Origin: Beroe forskalii
Lineage: Eukaryota > Ctenophora > Nuda > Beroida > Beroidae
Direction of reading: 5' to 3'
DNA length: 64,000 nucleotides
Assembly: GCA_011033025.1 (NCBI GenBank)
Contig: WFMF01000043.1
Coordinates: forward strand, 744,001-808,000
In this document: piece by piece, positions 12,231 through 22,123 of the stretch
How the letters are laid out: every line of letters starts with the position of its first letter
Numbering within the stretch: the first letter of the stretch is position 1
Notes under the pieces: model-generated
Database searches by the model: none
The model's input: only the letters and a program-made list of their open reading frames with translations
Told to the model about the DNA's origin: nothing
Position numbers and translations under genes: made by a program

Positions 12231-13380
12231 TTTCTGGGGGTAAGCCCCCAGAAGCCAAGTCAGACGTTCTATGTAAATGAAATTGAGTAATTGACGCCTG
12301 ATAATGATTTTTACCCTAAATTTAGCCGAATGTCAAGGTGCTGGGCATAGGAAATCTAAGGCAAAATGAATTTGAGATGAAAAGCAGGGGTCTGGGGGCG
12401 GCAGCCCCCAGAAGCCAGACGTTCTGAGTAGACAAAATTGGGCAGTATTAACGAAGACCGACCGGGATAAGTGGAACCTTGTCGGAACCTAATCGGAACT
12501 TAGTCGGAACCTTGTCGGAACTTAGTCGGAACCTAGTCAGACCTTAATCGGAACCTTGTCGGAACTTAGTCGGAACCTAATCGGACCTTACTCGGAACCT
12601 AGTCGGAACCCAAATTAGCTGTAATTAGGGCAACTAATCAGATGGCAGGTCTGATTGCATCTCAAAACGTAACCTAATACCACACTGAATTTGATATAAA
12701 TAGAGGGATCGAGGATGTTAAACTATCAGTTTCAATATGCCTTCCAGTCAGCACAGATCAGCCTGCACGAGGAGATCACTGGTATCACCGCAACAGAAGA
12801 CCTCCAGGACCTTCCTCTTCAATCACCAAGTCCTGAAACAGACAGTCTCCTGCAGCTCCTGCAACGGCCAGATGACCCTCCAGCCCTGTGCAGCCGTATA
12901 CTGTGTTGATTTAATATTGATTTAATTGATGTTTTGAATCTTGATGTTTTTGAATCTTTTGTTTCACTTCCGCCTTCAATTTCCGCCAATTTCCGATTAG
13001 GTTCCGACTAAGACATGTTCCGATTAGGTTCCGACTAAGTTCCGACAAGGTTCCGATCAAGTCCGAGGTTCCGAATTCCGACAAAGTTCAACTGATTAAG
13101 TTCCGACAAGGTTCCACCTATCCCGGTCGGTCTTCGTTAATACTGCCCAAAATTGTAACCTCATAGTGATTTTTACCCTAATTTTAGCCGAAATTTCAAG
13201 GGACATTATGCAAGAAACCTAAAGAGGAATGAATTCCGAATGACAAGCAGGGGCCTGGGGGCGGCAGCCCCCAGAAGCCACACGTTCTGATTAGATGACA
13301 TTGTAACCTCATAGTGATTGTTACAAGAAACCTAAAACGGAATGAATTTCGAAGTCTTGCAATCTAAATAAGTTGAGCTT
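12231..13380. repeat. Tandem repeat family with GGGGGCGGCAGCCCCC palindrome
   Basis: Units of about 150-180 bp share GATTTTTACCCTAA, TTTAGCCGAA, CTGGGGGCGGCAGCCCCCAG and AGAAGCCA. Copies lie at about 12235-12433 and 13149-13295, with a partial copy after 13300. The array is split by the MITE at 12440-13148. The same palindrome occurs at 45-60. Confidence 0.7.
12440..13148. mobile_element. MITE with 6-bp target duplication
   Basis: The termini GGGCAGTATTAACGAAGACC and GGTCTTCGTTAATACTGCCC are perfect inverted repeats, flanked by AAAATT at 12434-12439 and 13149-13154. Subterminal arrays of GTCGGAACCTAATCGGAAC run inward from both ends. The middle (12715-12925) is GC-richer. In one frame it reads QTVSCSSCNGQMTLQPCAAVYC, a zinc-ribbon-like tail that may be left over from the parent transposase. 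Superfamily is not assigned. Confidence 0.8.
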
Positions 13381-14046
13381 TACTGTCCTTTGCCAAAAAT
13401 TTCCACCGAAATTATGAAATTTCCTCATTCTTCCTAAATTTCCACACAGATATCTGCTGGTCTGCTGCGGTTATTGGCGATGGGGAAAAGGCTTCGGTTT
13501 TGTACTAGGTTTCTGGTTCAGTACCAAACTGCAATACTGCATAACTATTAGACTTTCTACTGAATTCGACTAAGTTTGAGAAATACTATTCGCTGTGAAA
13601 AACGAATATTGTTTTTGGAACAAGAAACAGCATTGAAACACAAAACAAAAGCACGAAATTTGAAAATCAGATAAAAAGTGATATCAACTTAGTATAAACA
13701 ATAAACATTCAAGAAAATACATCACGTGAATAAACGGTGACACAATTTGATGCGAAGCGTAAACCAATCCAACAAAATGGCGCGAAATCTACAACGAACT
13801 GAGTACAACAATGAACGCGCGCAAGAATTTTAGAAGAAATGGCACGTGCCAATTCGTGTTCTCGGTGGTCACGCGCAGCACACGCATCGGAACAATATTT
13901 GTATATTTATACTCTTATTACTTTATAACGACTTTATTTTGTATTATCTTATTATGATGCTAAGGTTACATCAAGCACCACGGGGGAGGGAAATTAAGCG
14001 CCTGCATACGGCCTGCGGGAACAAAAATAATTGTGTCGGTGCAGGC
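13381..14046. repeat. AT-rich spacer and a dispersed repeat ending
   Basis: No gene is seen. The end of this interval (GGGAAATTAAGCGCCTGCATACGG at 13987-14010, then GCAGGCGCA) recurs at 53362-53418, so it is the edge of a dispersed element. CACGTG sites and GCGCGC tracts occur in both copies. Confidence 0.5.
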
Positions 14047-14262
14047 GCATAGTCTTAGTAGAAAGGCCAAGGTCGGTTAAATCGACCAGGCCGGTGGCAG
14101 CCATGCTGAGCATAGAGACTATCCCTAATACGCTAGGCCAAGGGTGTGAACTCCTGGGTGGTTTTTAGGCCACCCGACTGCCGGGCTATATCCGGAGCTG
14201 AGAGCAGCCAGTCTGTCCAGAACCTCTCTGGACCGGCAAGCTGCCAACGCCCGTGGATTGGA
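14047..14262 (-). repeat. Dispersed repeat, copy 1 (second copy near 49560-49765)
   Basis: Read on the minus strand this segment carries AGTCGGGTGGCCTAAAAACC, CCAGGAGTTCACACCCTT, GCATGGCTGCCACCGGCC and TTAACCGACCTTGGCC. The same succession is on the plus strand at 49610-49760. It has no reading frame and no recognised tRNA boxes. It may be a SINE-like or MITE-like family. Confidence 0.65.
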
Positions 14263-14573
14263 TTGGATTGAAACTCTCCCGTGGGAGAGTTGCCTCTTTT
14301 ATGGGCGTTAAAGAAAATAATATAAATAATAAATTAAGATAAAATTAATGGCATCATTATTAAGCACCTCAAAAGTCCATGCTCCCCTCGAAAACGCAAT
14401 CCGTCTGAAAATTTAGAAATCAATTAAGATTTGTTGTAAATATTCCAAGGATAAATATTTACGCAAGAAGTACTCAAAATTAACGAAACTTCACTCACAC
14501 AGTCCTTCTGCAAAGACTAATAATCACAAACGTCAAACCACATGTTCCACCAATAAGATGTCAAAGTTCACAT

Positions 14574-14800
14574 GTGGCCAGGTAGCGCAGTGGTTAGGGC
14601 GTCGTACTTTCAATCGCGAGGTTGGTGGTTCGATTCCCGGCCTTGCCTACCGTGCTAAGGGTGAGAACTTTCACCTAAGCGGCCATACGGTTCACTCAGC
14701 CGAGCGTACAGGAGACTGTGCGGGAGGGTTAAATGAGGAGCTGCCCATTGCAGCGAAGTCTCGGGCGAAGAAAGTATGGATTACACTTCCTTAACCGTCA
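14574..14800 (+). mobile_element. tRNA-derived SINE
   Basis: The head is tRNA-like. An A box (TAGCGCAGTGG) lies at 14583-14593 and a perfect B box (GGTTCGATTCC) at 14627-14637, with the spacing of an RNA polymerase III internal promoter. A non-tRNA body continues through GGAGGGTTAAATGAGGAGC to about 14800. The head could in principle be a true tRNA pseudogene, but the conserved-looking tail favours a SINE. Confidence 0.75.
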
Positions 14801-14883
14801 CTGGCCTGTTTACTTGAATCCTTCGATTTCTGTCATTGGCTGTTACAGCTGTTGGAATAGAAGTAAAACCTTCGAAATAAAAA

Positions 14884-15797
14884 TCACCCCGTACTGACCA
14901 CCTCTCCTGCTTTGATGAAGTGTTTCCTCTGTGGTTCCTCAGCAGTCCTTCTTTTCAGCTCCACCACCAGCTTGCGATGCTTCACCCACTCTTCTGCTGT
15001 CCTGTCAGGCGACAGGAAGACTGTCTTGTACTTCTCAGACTCCCGCAACTTCCTGGACTTCAACAGTAGGCGTAGCTGTTGAGCGACAGTGGTGCTGGAC
15101 AGGATAACCTTGACTGGCCGAGCTTTTTACGACTTACTTTTCCCAAGACGGGTAGCCTCGAATCTAGGTTTCTCTTCCAACTGTTGAAATACCTCACTTA
15201 TCTTCTCAGACAGATCCTCATTTTCACTCACCGGCAGTCCAAACATCATGACGTTCCGACCAAGCTCGCCCTCAACGATAACTTGCTTCGCTTCCGTCTT
15301 AAGGGTGTCTGTTCCTAGCGTAGCACTTCCACAGCTGTTGTTGATCCCAGACTGCATCACATCACTGTATGATTTCTGAACACTGGACTGAACAGAGGTT
15401 TCGACGGACTTTAAGACTTCACTGTATGACTTGCTCACATTTGTCCCCACTGACTTCTGCACTGATTTTTCGATTTCAGCCCGTGAAGAGTTTCGGTGTA
15501 CTTCTCTAGCGTCTGCTTCTGCACCTCGATCACGTTATCCTGCAGCTTAACAACGTAGGCCTGATGCTGAGAAATCTGCACTCTCTGATTGATGAAAATC
15601 TCGTGCTGCCGTTCTATCAGTCTCAACGCCCCTACAAGGTGTGCAGCCAGTACGTCCTTGTTACAGGTCCTCATCAACGCACCCTGTTCAATATCTCCGA
15701 CAGTGTAGACTTTACAGAGTTTCTTCACTTCAGTCATGAAGTCTTTCGAGTCCTTCTCCACTTCGCTGAAGCGGAATCGTTCTGCTACGGATGGCAT
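14884..15797 (-). pseudogene. LINE ORF1-type coiled-coil protein, second copy, broken
   Basis: The frame starts at the ATG at 15797 (MPSVAERFRFSEVEKDSKDF) and runs through a coiled-coil-like stretch. It changes frame near 15465-15475 in a run of A, then continues with GRNVMMFGLPVSENEDLS and EEKPRFEATRLGKS. An in-frame TAA follows, after which the same frame carries on with ARPVKVILSSTTVAQQLR, VFLSPDRTAEEW and KHFIKAGEVV to a final TGA at 14884. Domain order matches the copy at 1103-1982. One frameshift and one nonsense codon make it a pseudogene. No reverse transcriptase lies downstream; the next feature is the SINE. Confidence 0.6.
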
Positions 15798-17899
15798 TGT
15801 ACAATCGCAGATGTACAATCCCTGTGTATATTTCACAAAACAAGTGTTATTTAGCACTTATCAGTGTAACTGTGATTTGCTGATAAGAGACGCAACGAAA
15901 TGAAAGTATGATAATATCAACTGAAATGATAATATCAACTGGCATCAATCAGACTGCAAAGCAAGACAAGGCTTGCCTGCATATTCGGTGCAGGCGAAAT
16001 TCTCACAACCAAAAATATTCGATTTGGAATTCGGTTCCGAGAAATATTTTTAAGATCATTTTCAGCAAATGGCGATACAAGTTCGTGTGCTTACTATATT
16101 AGTATATTATGTGACGTTTATCGTCGCAAATTTCAGTTGGCATTCAGATAAAATTGGAAACTATTTGAAGAATGAAATTGTGCTCCCAATTTTCGAAATA
16201 GATGAACATTTATGAAAATCCATGGTGTAAGGCCTTTCATTATTTTGGCTAGCCCCAGGCACTTGATAGCTGCTGGAATAAAGTTGTCCAAATTTCACAT
16301 TTAATTCCTGTAGATTGCAATGGTGCCAATACTCTCCAAGTCTACAATTGAGGATGACAGCTGGCCAGTCTTCTTCAATATGATCCTCCTTAACGTTTCC
16401 CATAGTCAGGGACTGATAGGGATGAAAGGCATGGAAGGCATCTAATCCCTTGATGGCTGCATCAGGAATACTTCAACTCGTCGGTGCTGCCTGCCCCAAA
16501 TGGCAGCCTCATCACATCAACACACAACACCTCCCTCCTCCCTCCCTCCCTACACCATCCCACCAACCCATCTATCATCATCTGAAGGTAAATCGCAGGA
16601 AATTCTACCCATTCACTCTAACGCTAGGAATTTTTCATTTCAATGGCATACCTTTCAAACACCAAATTCATTATTACCAAATTCCGATTTTCAAAAGCGC
16701 GCAACTCAGGCTAGAAACAAGATTTTTTCATTCCGTAAAGTTTTTCTGGTAGCTTTGTTTTGTTTTTGTTTTTGTTTTATTGAATATGATAAATCAAGAA
16801 AGGACTCAGACTAGAGTCCTGAAAAGACTCGAATATGAGCTAGACCAAACCTAGACCAACAGTGGCACCACCCTGTATTGGAGTATAGCTACGGGTGGTA
16901 CCTGAAAGGGCATAGATTAAACATCAACAGTTCACAGTTCGGTCGTTTGTCAAGAGCTGCTGACAGATAGAGACTTTGGTTCCGTACCAACACTGAAAGG
17001 ACGAAACTTGAACAAGAATTATACAGACACGCATGGCTTTACCCTCTTGCAATTCTTACATCTTTAGGTCGAAATAAATATCTGGTAGCTACAATGCTCC
17101 TCTATCATTTTTAGCGTAACTCTATTTTTTGCCATCAACCCCCCCTGTCCCCTTATGTCCATCAGAATCTCTAGAATTTTCTACTTTTGGCGAACTTATC
17201 ATACTAATCTCGGGTACCGAAAAATGACAAATATTACAACTTTATTATCGCAGGCATGCAAGCTATTTGAACCTTTGAATCAAATTTAACGCGTAATGTG
17301 TAACGTTACGTTTCCTTGAATTGAAAGCATATACAAGGAAACATAGTATTACAGTATGACATGCTATAAAGAGGCTTTATTTGAATTCTTTGTCCTAACC
17401 TGGCGCTTGCTCACCCTATGCAAAAGCTTTACCAATCACAAAAGAAATCGAAACATGTGTAATTGCGTATTATATTTATTATCAGTAAGCACTTAAAAAG
17501 TAAAGGGAAGACTATTTTAAATTATTGATGGGTCCGTCAGGAGAAATAATCTGTGTCACATGCTCTCTGGGCTGAGTTTTAGTTATTATATTAAATTTCA
17601 GCATTTTTAATAACAGAAAATTCTTATTCCCATACAATAATGTCTTGACGTAAAGCTCCAAGTTTTAATAAGTTTTACAATATGCAAGTAATCATGAGGT
17701 AATCAATGATGAGTTCGCAGAAGTTAGATTATGTGTTTCTGTGAATTATTTGATTTCAAGGGAAAGGGTTGCTGGGAATGTGAATTTCAAAATGACACTT
17801 GCAATTGTGTGCCCTTTTTCTACCAACCTGCAAAAAGCACGTTATTTGTTGTTGTTGTTTTTTAAATTAAAATCCATAATATTGAAACCAGGAAATGTT
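15798..17899. other. No gene recognised
   Basis: Two kilobases of AT-rich sequence. Small features are a CTCCCTCC-rich tract near 16525-16550 and a GTTTTTGTTTTT run near 16757. Short open frames here carry no recognisable domain. Confidence 0.45.
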
Positions 17900-19039
17900 T
17901 AACCACTATGTACTGGAAAAAATTTCTCAACCGAGATAGAAAAATTATTGTATGTCAGGCTTTTCAGGTGCCAAAAATGAGCTTTTTGCCCATACCTAAC
18001 TCTGTTTCTGAGCACTTTAGGGTATATTCTGTTCGTTAGCAAGTCGTACATGAACATGGCCATTGCAAATATTTTCCGCCCCAAACGAAGTCACTATAGA
18101 TAGTAAAATCGTGTAAACTTTAAATAAATTATCTTGTCTTGTACCTGCCCAAAAATCAGTTTTTCGCCCATAACTTTGTTTCCGAGTATTTTAGAGCACA
18201 TGTTTATCAATAAGTCGTATATAAACATGGCCATTGCGCACATTTTCCGCCCAAGATGAAGTCACTCCCTGAGCCGAGATAGGAAAATCGCATTTATCAG
18301 GTCTTGCCCCGCCCAAAAATCACTTTTTTGCCCATAATTCCTTTCCCGAGCATTTTAGGGCACATGTTCATCAAAAAGTCGTATATACACATGGCTATTG
18401 CGCACATTTTCCGCACAAGATGAAGTCTCTACGATCTTCCCGGACTGAGATACAAAATTTGCCTTAATCAGGGCTTGTGGGTACCAAAATTTTAGCTTTC
18501 GCCCATAATTCTGTTCCTGATCATATAAGGGCATATTTTTGTTAGCAAGTCGTAGATAAACATCGAGGCCATTGCGAAGATTTTCCGCCCAAAACGAAGT
18601 CTCTACAACCTTCCTGAGCCGAGATTTTTAAATATCACTCAGCTCCGGCTCAAAGAAAAAATGGATTTTTTGGCACTTTCAACACCCCGGAGAGGCGTGG
18701 AAAGTTGTTAGGTCGATTTTTCATGCAAAAAACCATCGCTTGGTGTAGAATTTGACTGTATTACTATTTTTAGTCAAAATTCAAATTTCGACTATAAATT
18801 CGGCAAACCATAATCGAAATTTTGGGCTAAAAATCACCAAAAATGCTGACTAAAATTTTGGCTGACCATATGCCCAGACCCTCTGTCACTAACATTTTAC
18901 GACTATAATAATTCCGACTATATTTTACCCGACTAAAATATTGGAGGTTAATAAGGTAGTTGTCCAAATTGTCCCAAAAACCAGTCCCAAACTCAAAAAA
19001 GTAAATTGGGACAGGGACAATTGGGACAGTGACACTCCC
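17900..19039 (-). repeat. Right inverted arm with four ~170-bp monomers
   Basis: Read on the minus strand the order matches the arm at 3289-4115: GTGTCACTGTCCC, GGGACAATT units, CTACACCAAGCGAT, then monomers. The ATGGCCAT landmark lies near 18056, 18227, 18391 and 18561, giving spacings of about 165-171 bp. Each monomer keeps GCCCATAA, CATTTTAGGGCACATGTT and CATTTTCCGC. Confidence 0.8.
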
Positions 19040-19048
19040 TCAACCATT

Positions 19049-19400
19049 AAGCTAATTGAGCTTATATTTCAAAATAATATCATGGCAGGCAATAAAGTGG
19101 CAATAAAGTGTCTTGATCTTTCAAGTGTAGCATATTATAAAGTTATAATAATAAATAAATTAATTAAATCATTTCTTACACGCTTAGACATTGTCAAATA
19201 AATATCTGAGAGGGAAATATTTTAGCCATTTAAGCGTGACCTAAATTTAAACGGAAGACTATGATTACTATATAATAGAGTTATTTTTTTGCAAACAAAT
19301 TCGAATTATATAGAAAACAAATCTGTGCTCCTTTCATTGTGCTAAGGAAAACAATTTGAAAATTTGACACAATAGTTTGGTCTGAACAGAACCTCTAAGC
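19049..19400. other. No gene recognised
   Basis: AT-rich sequence between the right arm and a hairpin element. Confidence 0.4.
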
Positions 19401-19407
19401 ATCAGTT

Positions 19408-19738
19408 CCAGGATCATATTTGATATTGCCCACATATTGTCCGCAATATCCTGAAAGTTTCATCAAGATTGCTAAAAAACCTCGGAGATATGTGCCTTTT
19501 TGTATCGCAAAAAAGTGTGTATACGCAGCTTTTACACACTCTGCAGGTGAAATGTAAACCGTGCTTATATCCATATTTGGACATGTAAAACTATGCAAGC
19601 TTGCATAATGTACCCTTAACTGTGCTTTATGTACACTTTTTGCGATACAAAAAGGCGCATATCTCCGAGGTTTTTTAAGCAATCTTGATGAAACTTTCAG
19701 AATATTACGGGCAATATATGGGCAATATGATCCTGGAG
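19408..19738. repeat. Long hairpin (foldback) repeat
   Basis: The arm at 19408-19520 (CAGGATCATATTTGATATTG ... TTTTTGTATCGCAAAAAAG) is complementary to 19630-19738 (CTTTTTGCGATACAAAAAG ... GGCAATATGATCCTGG), with a loop of about 110 bp. The open frame across it is a by-product. Confidence 0.75.
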
Positions 19739-20748
19739 TAGCTAAAATACTGCGCAAAAATGAGACAAATTGCTGACATATACCTAGAGGCCCTTCTAGG
19801 GTGCTAAATAATTCATCGAGACGAGCAAAAACCCTTATTGACCATACTGAGACTTTGTGTTGGAAAAAGTTTGGAACAAACATGAGACAAAATGCTGACA
19901 TACTGCGAAAATGAGACAAATTAATGCTGACATAAGCTTAGGACGTTTTGTTTTGAGGTTTCATTGGTAGTTCTAAGTCAATGCCGGACGAAAAATCGGT
20001 TCTAGTTGCAGGTAAAACATGTCAGCAAATTGTCTCATTTTTGTTCCACTTTTGGCGAAACATCATAATATGCGTTGATCGGAAAGAAAGTGGTAAAAGA
20101 TCGGTAAAATTAAGATCTGTTTCGCGCGCCGCGTCATTTGATAAATTAAAACGCGCGCGCGCGAAAAGCGCGCGTTATGCGCACAAGTTATTAAAATTAT
20201 TTTGAGGCGCGTGCGCAAAATTCCAAAATTGAAGGGTAAAATAAATTGCCCCAATGCTCCACCTTAATTCGATTCCAGACGAAATACGAATTTAGTCAAA
20301 AGTACATATATGATGGCTGGTACTTGATAAGTAAGACTCAAGACCTATGTAGGATACTGATTTCTGTACTGCTATCAGATCAAAGTAGCCATGCTACACT
20401 CAGCTTTTGCTCTCAAAGAGAAACCCTGTGAAATCCCAGACAAAAAGGTGTCAGTTGGTCATAATAGAGCAGTATGACGAACTTGGAACTGGTTTCAGTT
20501 CGTCTTTCAGTTTTAGTTTCCTAATTTCTAATCTACATCTTGGCTGTAATCATACTCGTCCCAATAGCAATGGCCTGTTCAGAACCCCTCATACTAGTTG
20601 TTTAACATGTCGTTACACAAGGATCTCCACTGAGGTCACCGATTTAGGTTATTACTATTACAACAAACGCTAAATTAATATCCTCTGTGAAATAGAAATT
20701 TTTCCTCGGAATTGACAATTGATGCCAACACAGTACTGTACAACTTAC
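19739..20748. other. No gene assigned; short repeats and GC-rich CGCGCG tract
   Basis: ATGAGACAAATTGCTGACAT recurs at about 19760, 19880 and 19910. A GCGCGCGCGCG tract lies at 20150-20175. Further exons of the gene at 20749-21754 could lie here or beyond, but none was recognised. Confidence 0.4.
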
Positions 20749-21754
20749 CTGGTTTAGGAGTATAGGGAAAGTTCTTGAGGGGCGCCCCAATGCTCTTCAC
20801 ACTTTGTAGTATTTGGGATGTGGAGGAGGAGAGAGTGCTTTGGGAAAAGGGTAGCAGGTTTATGAGATACGACGCAGCAGCAACCCTGGAAAATGTATTT
20901 GGTGAACAAAGCATTATTTAACAAATACATTAAGACACGCACCTATTGGGTCCATTTTGGGATACTCCCAGAGGGCGTTAGCCCGAGGGATGTATCTGGT
21001 TGTGGCCCGAGCCCGTAGGGCGAGGGTCTAAACCAATATTGACCCGATCAGGCAAGTGTCTGTATATTATAGACCCGCATGAAAACGTCAGAGGGTTCTA
21101 TAAAGTTTGAATTTCTAAAAGAATAATACGTTCTTTTTGTTTGATTTGCAGTAGTAAAACAAGCCAATATCATGAATATCAACACATGTCCTATAATGAA
21201 ACTAAAATCTATCGATTCCTAAGCAGCATAAGTAAGTAACTATGCAATGCTGTCATACTTGGAGGTAACAGGTTTTTGGTTGACATAGTTGAATATTATT
21301 TTGTTGAAAGGGTTGAGTTCCTGAGGCTGCGCCATCTGACACAAGAGAAAGATACTGTTAATCACTTCACAGTCACTTTCTAACAAGTACTCGTGTTGTA
21401 GCAACACAGAAATGCACTGCCCCATCTGAAATTTTTACTTGACTTACTTGACTTATTGTAGTGAAGAAGTTAGAAAGTAAATTAGAGAAGTAAAATGTAT
21501 TAATTCTTCAAATTAATTCTCAATGCAGCCAGCAGCGTCAGTTTAGTTAGAATTTCCGTCGATGTAGTGATGTTGAAGAACAGAATATGTAGGGTATCTT
21601 CGAATCGATTTATCAGGAAATGAAATCCCTTTGAGTTTACCTTGAAATGAAGACATTTCGGGCAGAAAAGCTCAAACTTTTTCCATAAATTCTCCAACGT
21701 CTCTTCTGTTTTCTTAATGATATCAGTAACATCTATCATGTCAGAAGGTTCCAT
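20749..21754 (-). CDS. Three exons of a spliced gene, possibly CNOT11-like (partial)
   Basis: Three minus-strand exons fit by splice sites and phase. Exon A (21641-21754) starts MEPSDMIDVTDIIKKTEETL and ends at AAG|GTAAAC, phase 0. Exon B (21259-21425) follows TTTCAG and ends at AA|GTATGA, phase 2. Exon C (20749-20885) follows TTTTCCAG and ends at CAG|GTAAGT, phase 1. The A+B product includes LHFKMGQCISVLLQHEYLL and QELNPFNKIIFNYVNQ. Its spacing resembles the N-terminal helical region of CNOT11, a CCR4-NOT deadenylase subunit (an HF-x-x-G ... LLQ-x-x-x-LL ... NPF pattern). Exon C (SYLINLLPFSQSTLSSSTSQ) does not obviously match that family, so the name is tentative. The open phase at exon C means more exons must follow downstream. 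It lies about 370 bp beyond the AIMP1 stop, on the same strand. Confidence 0.45.
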
Positions 21755-22123
21755 GATTCAAGCTAATTATAACAAGACGTTAGAAAAAAGATAACAGAGA
21801 TGAGAAATTATCAAAATGAACTGAAGCGTCAATAGATGATATCGTCTTATCATGTAGAATAGAATACATGAAATCAAAATTACTATTTAAACGAGAGTAA
21901 AACTCCAAATGGGTTAAAGAAATACCTTAAAAGCCAACAAGTGTGTTACAATAAAGGTGTAACAATGTTACCAGTTACATGTTCAAATGAAAAACTCAGA
22001 GATAATGCAATAAACCCAAGAGACTTAAAGAAAATAAATATTAACAGAAAGACAACAACTCAGGAATAAGCCACATGATGTAAATAAAGACGTAATTTAT
22101 AGATTCATATAATTCTCTCGGAG
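21755..22123. other. Spacer between the CNOT11-like exons and the AIMP1 3' end
   Basis: AT-rich, 370 bp. It should hold the AIMP1 3' untranslated region and the promoter of the downstream gene. No canonical AATAAA on the minus strand was noticed. Confidence 0.4.

Larger units (their letters stand above)
3289..19039. mobile_element. Candidate 15.75-kb segment bounded by long inverted repeats
   Basis: The arms at 3289-4115 and about 17900-19039 are inverted copies that share the outermost sequence GGGRGTGTCACTGTCCCAAT. TCACCATT lies immediately outside the left end (3281-3288) and TCAACCATT outside the right end (19040-19048), a near-match that could be a decayed target-site duplication. The segment encloses the receptor gene, an hAT-like element, a MITE, a SINE and an ORF1 pseudogene. 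No transposase or integrase of its own is recognised. Two independent insertions of one repeat in opposite orientation would look similar. Confidence 0.35.

Noticed and set aside
12715-12925. Short frames in the MITE centre as host genes
   Set aside because: They lie between inverted ends of a transposon. At most one is a leftover transposase tail.
14574-14650. Functional tRNA gene
   Set aside because: The A and B boxes are good, but the sequence continues into a SINE-like body and a convincing cloverleaf acceptor stem was not evident.
19395-19919. A 174-codon minus-strand frame
   Set aside because: It spans a long hairpin repeat and shows no domain.
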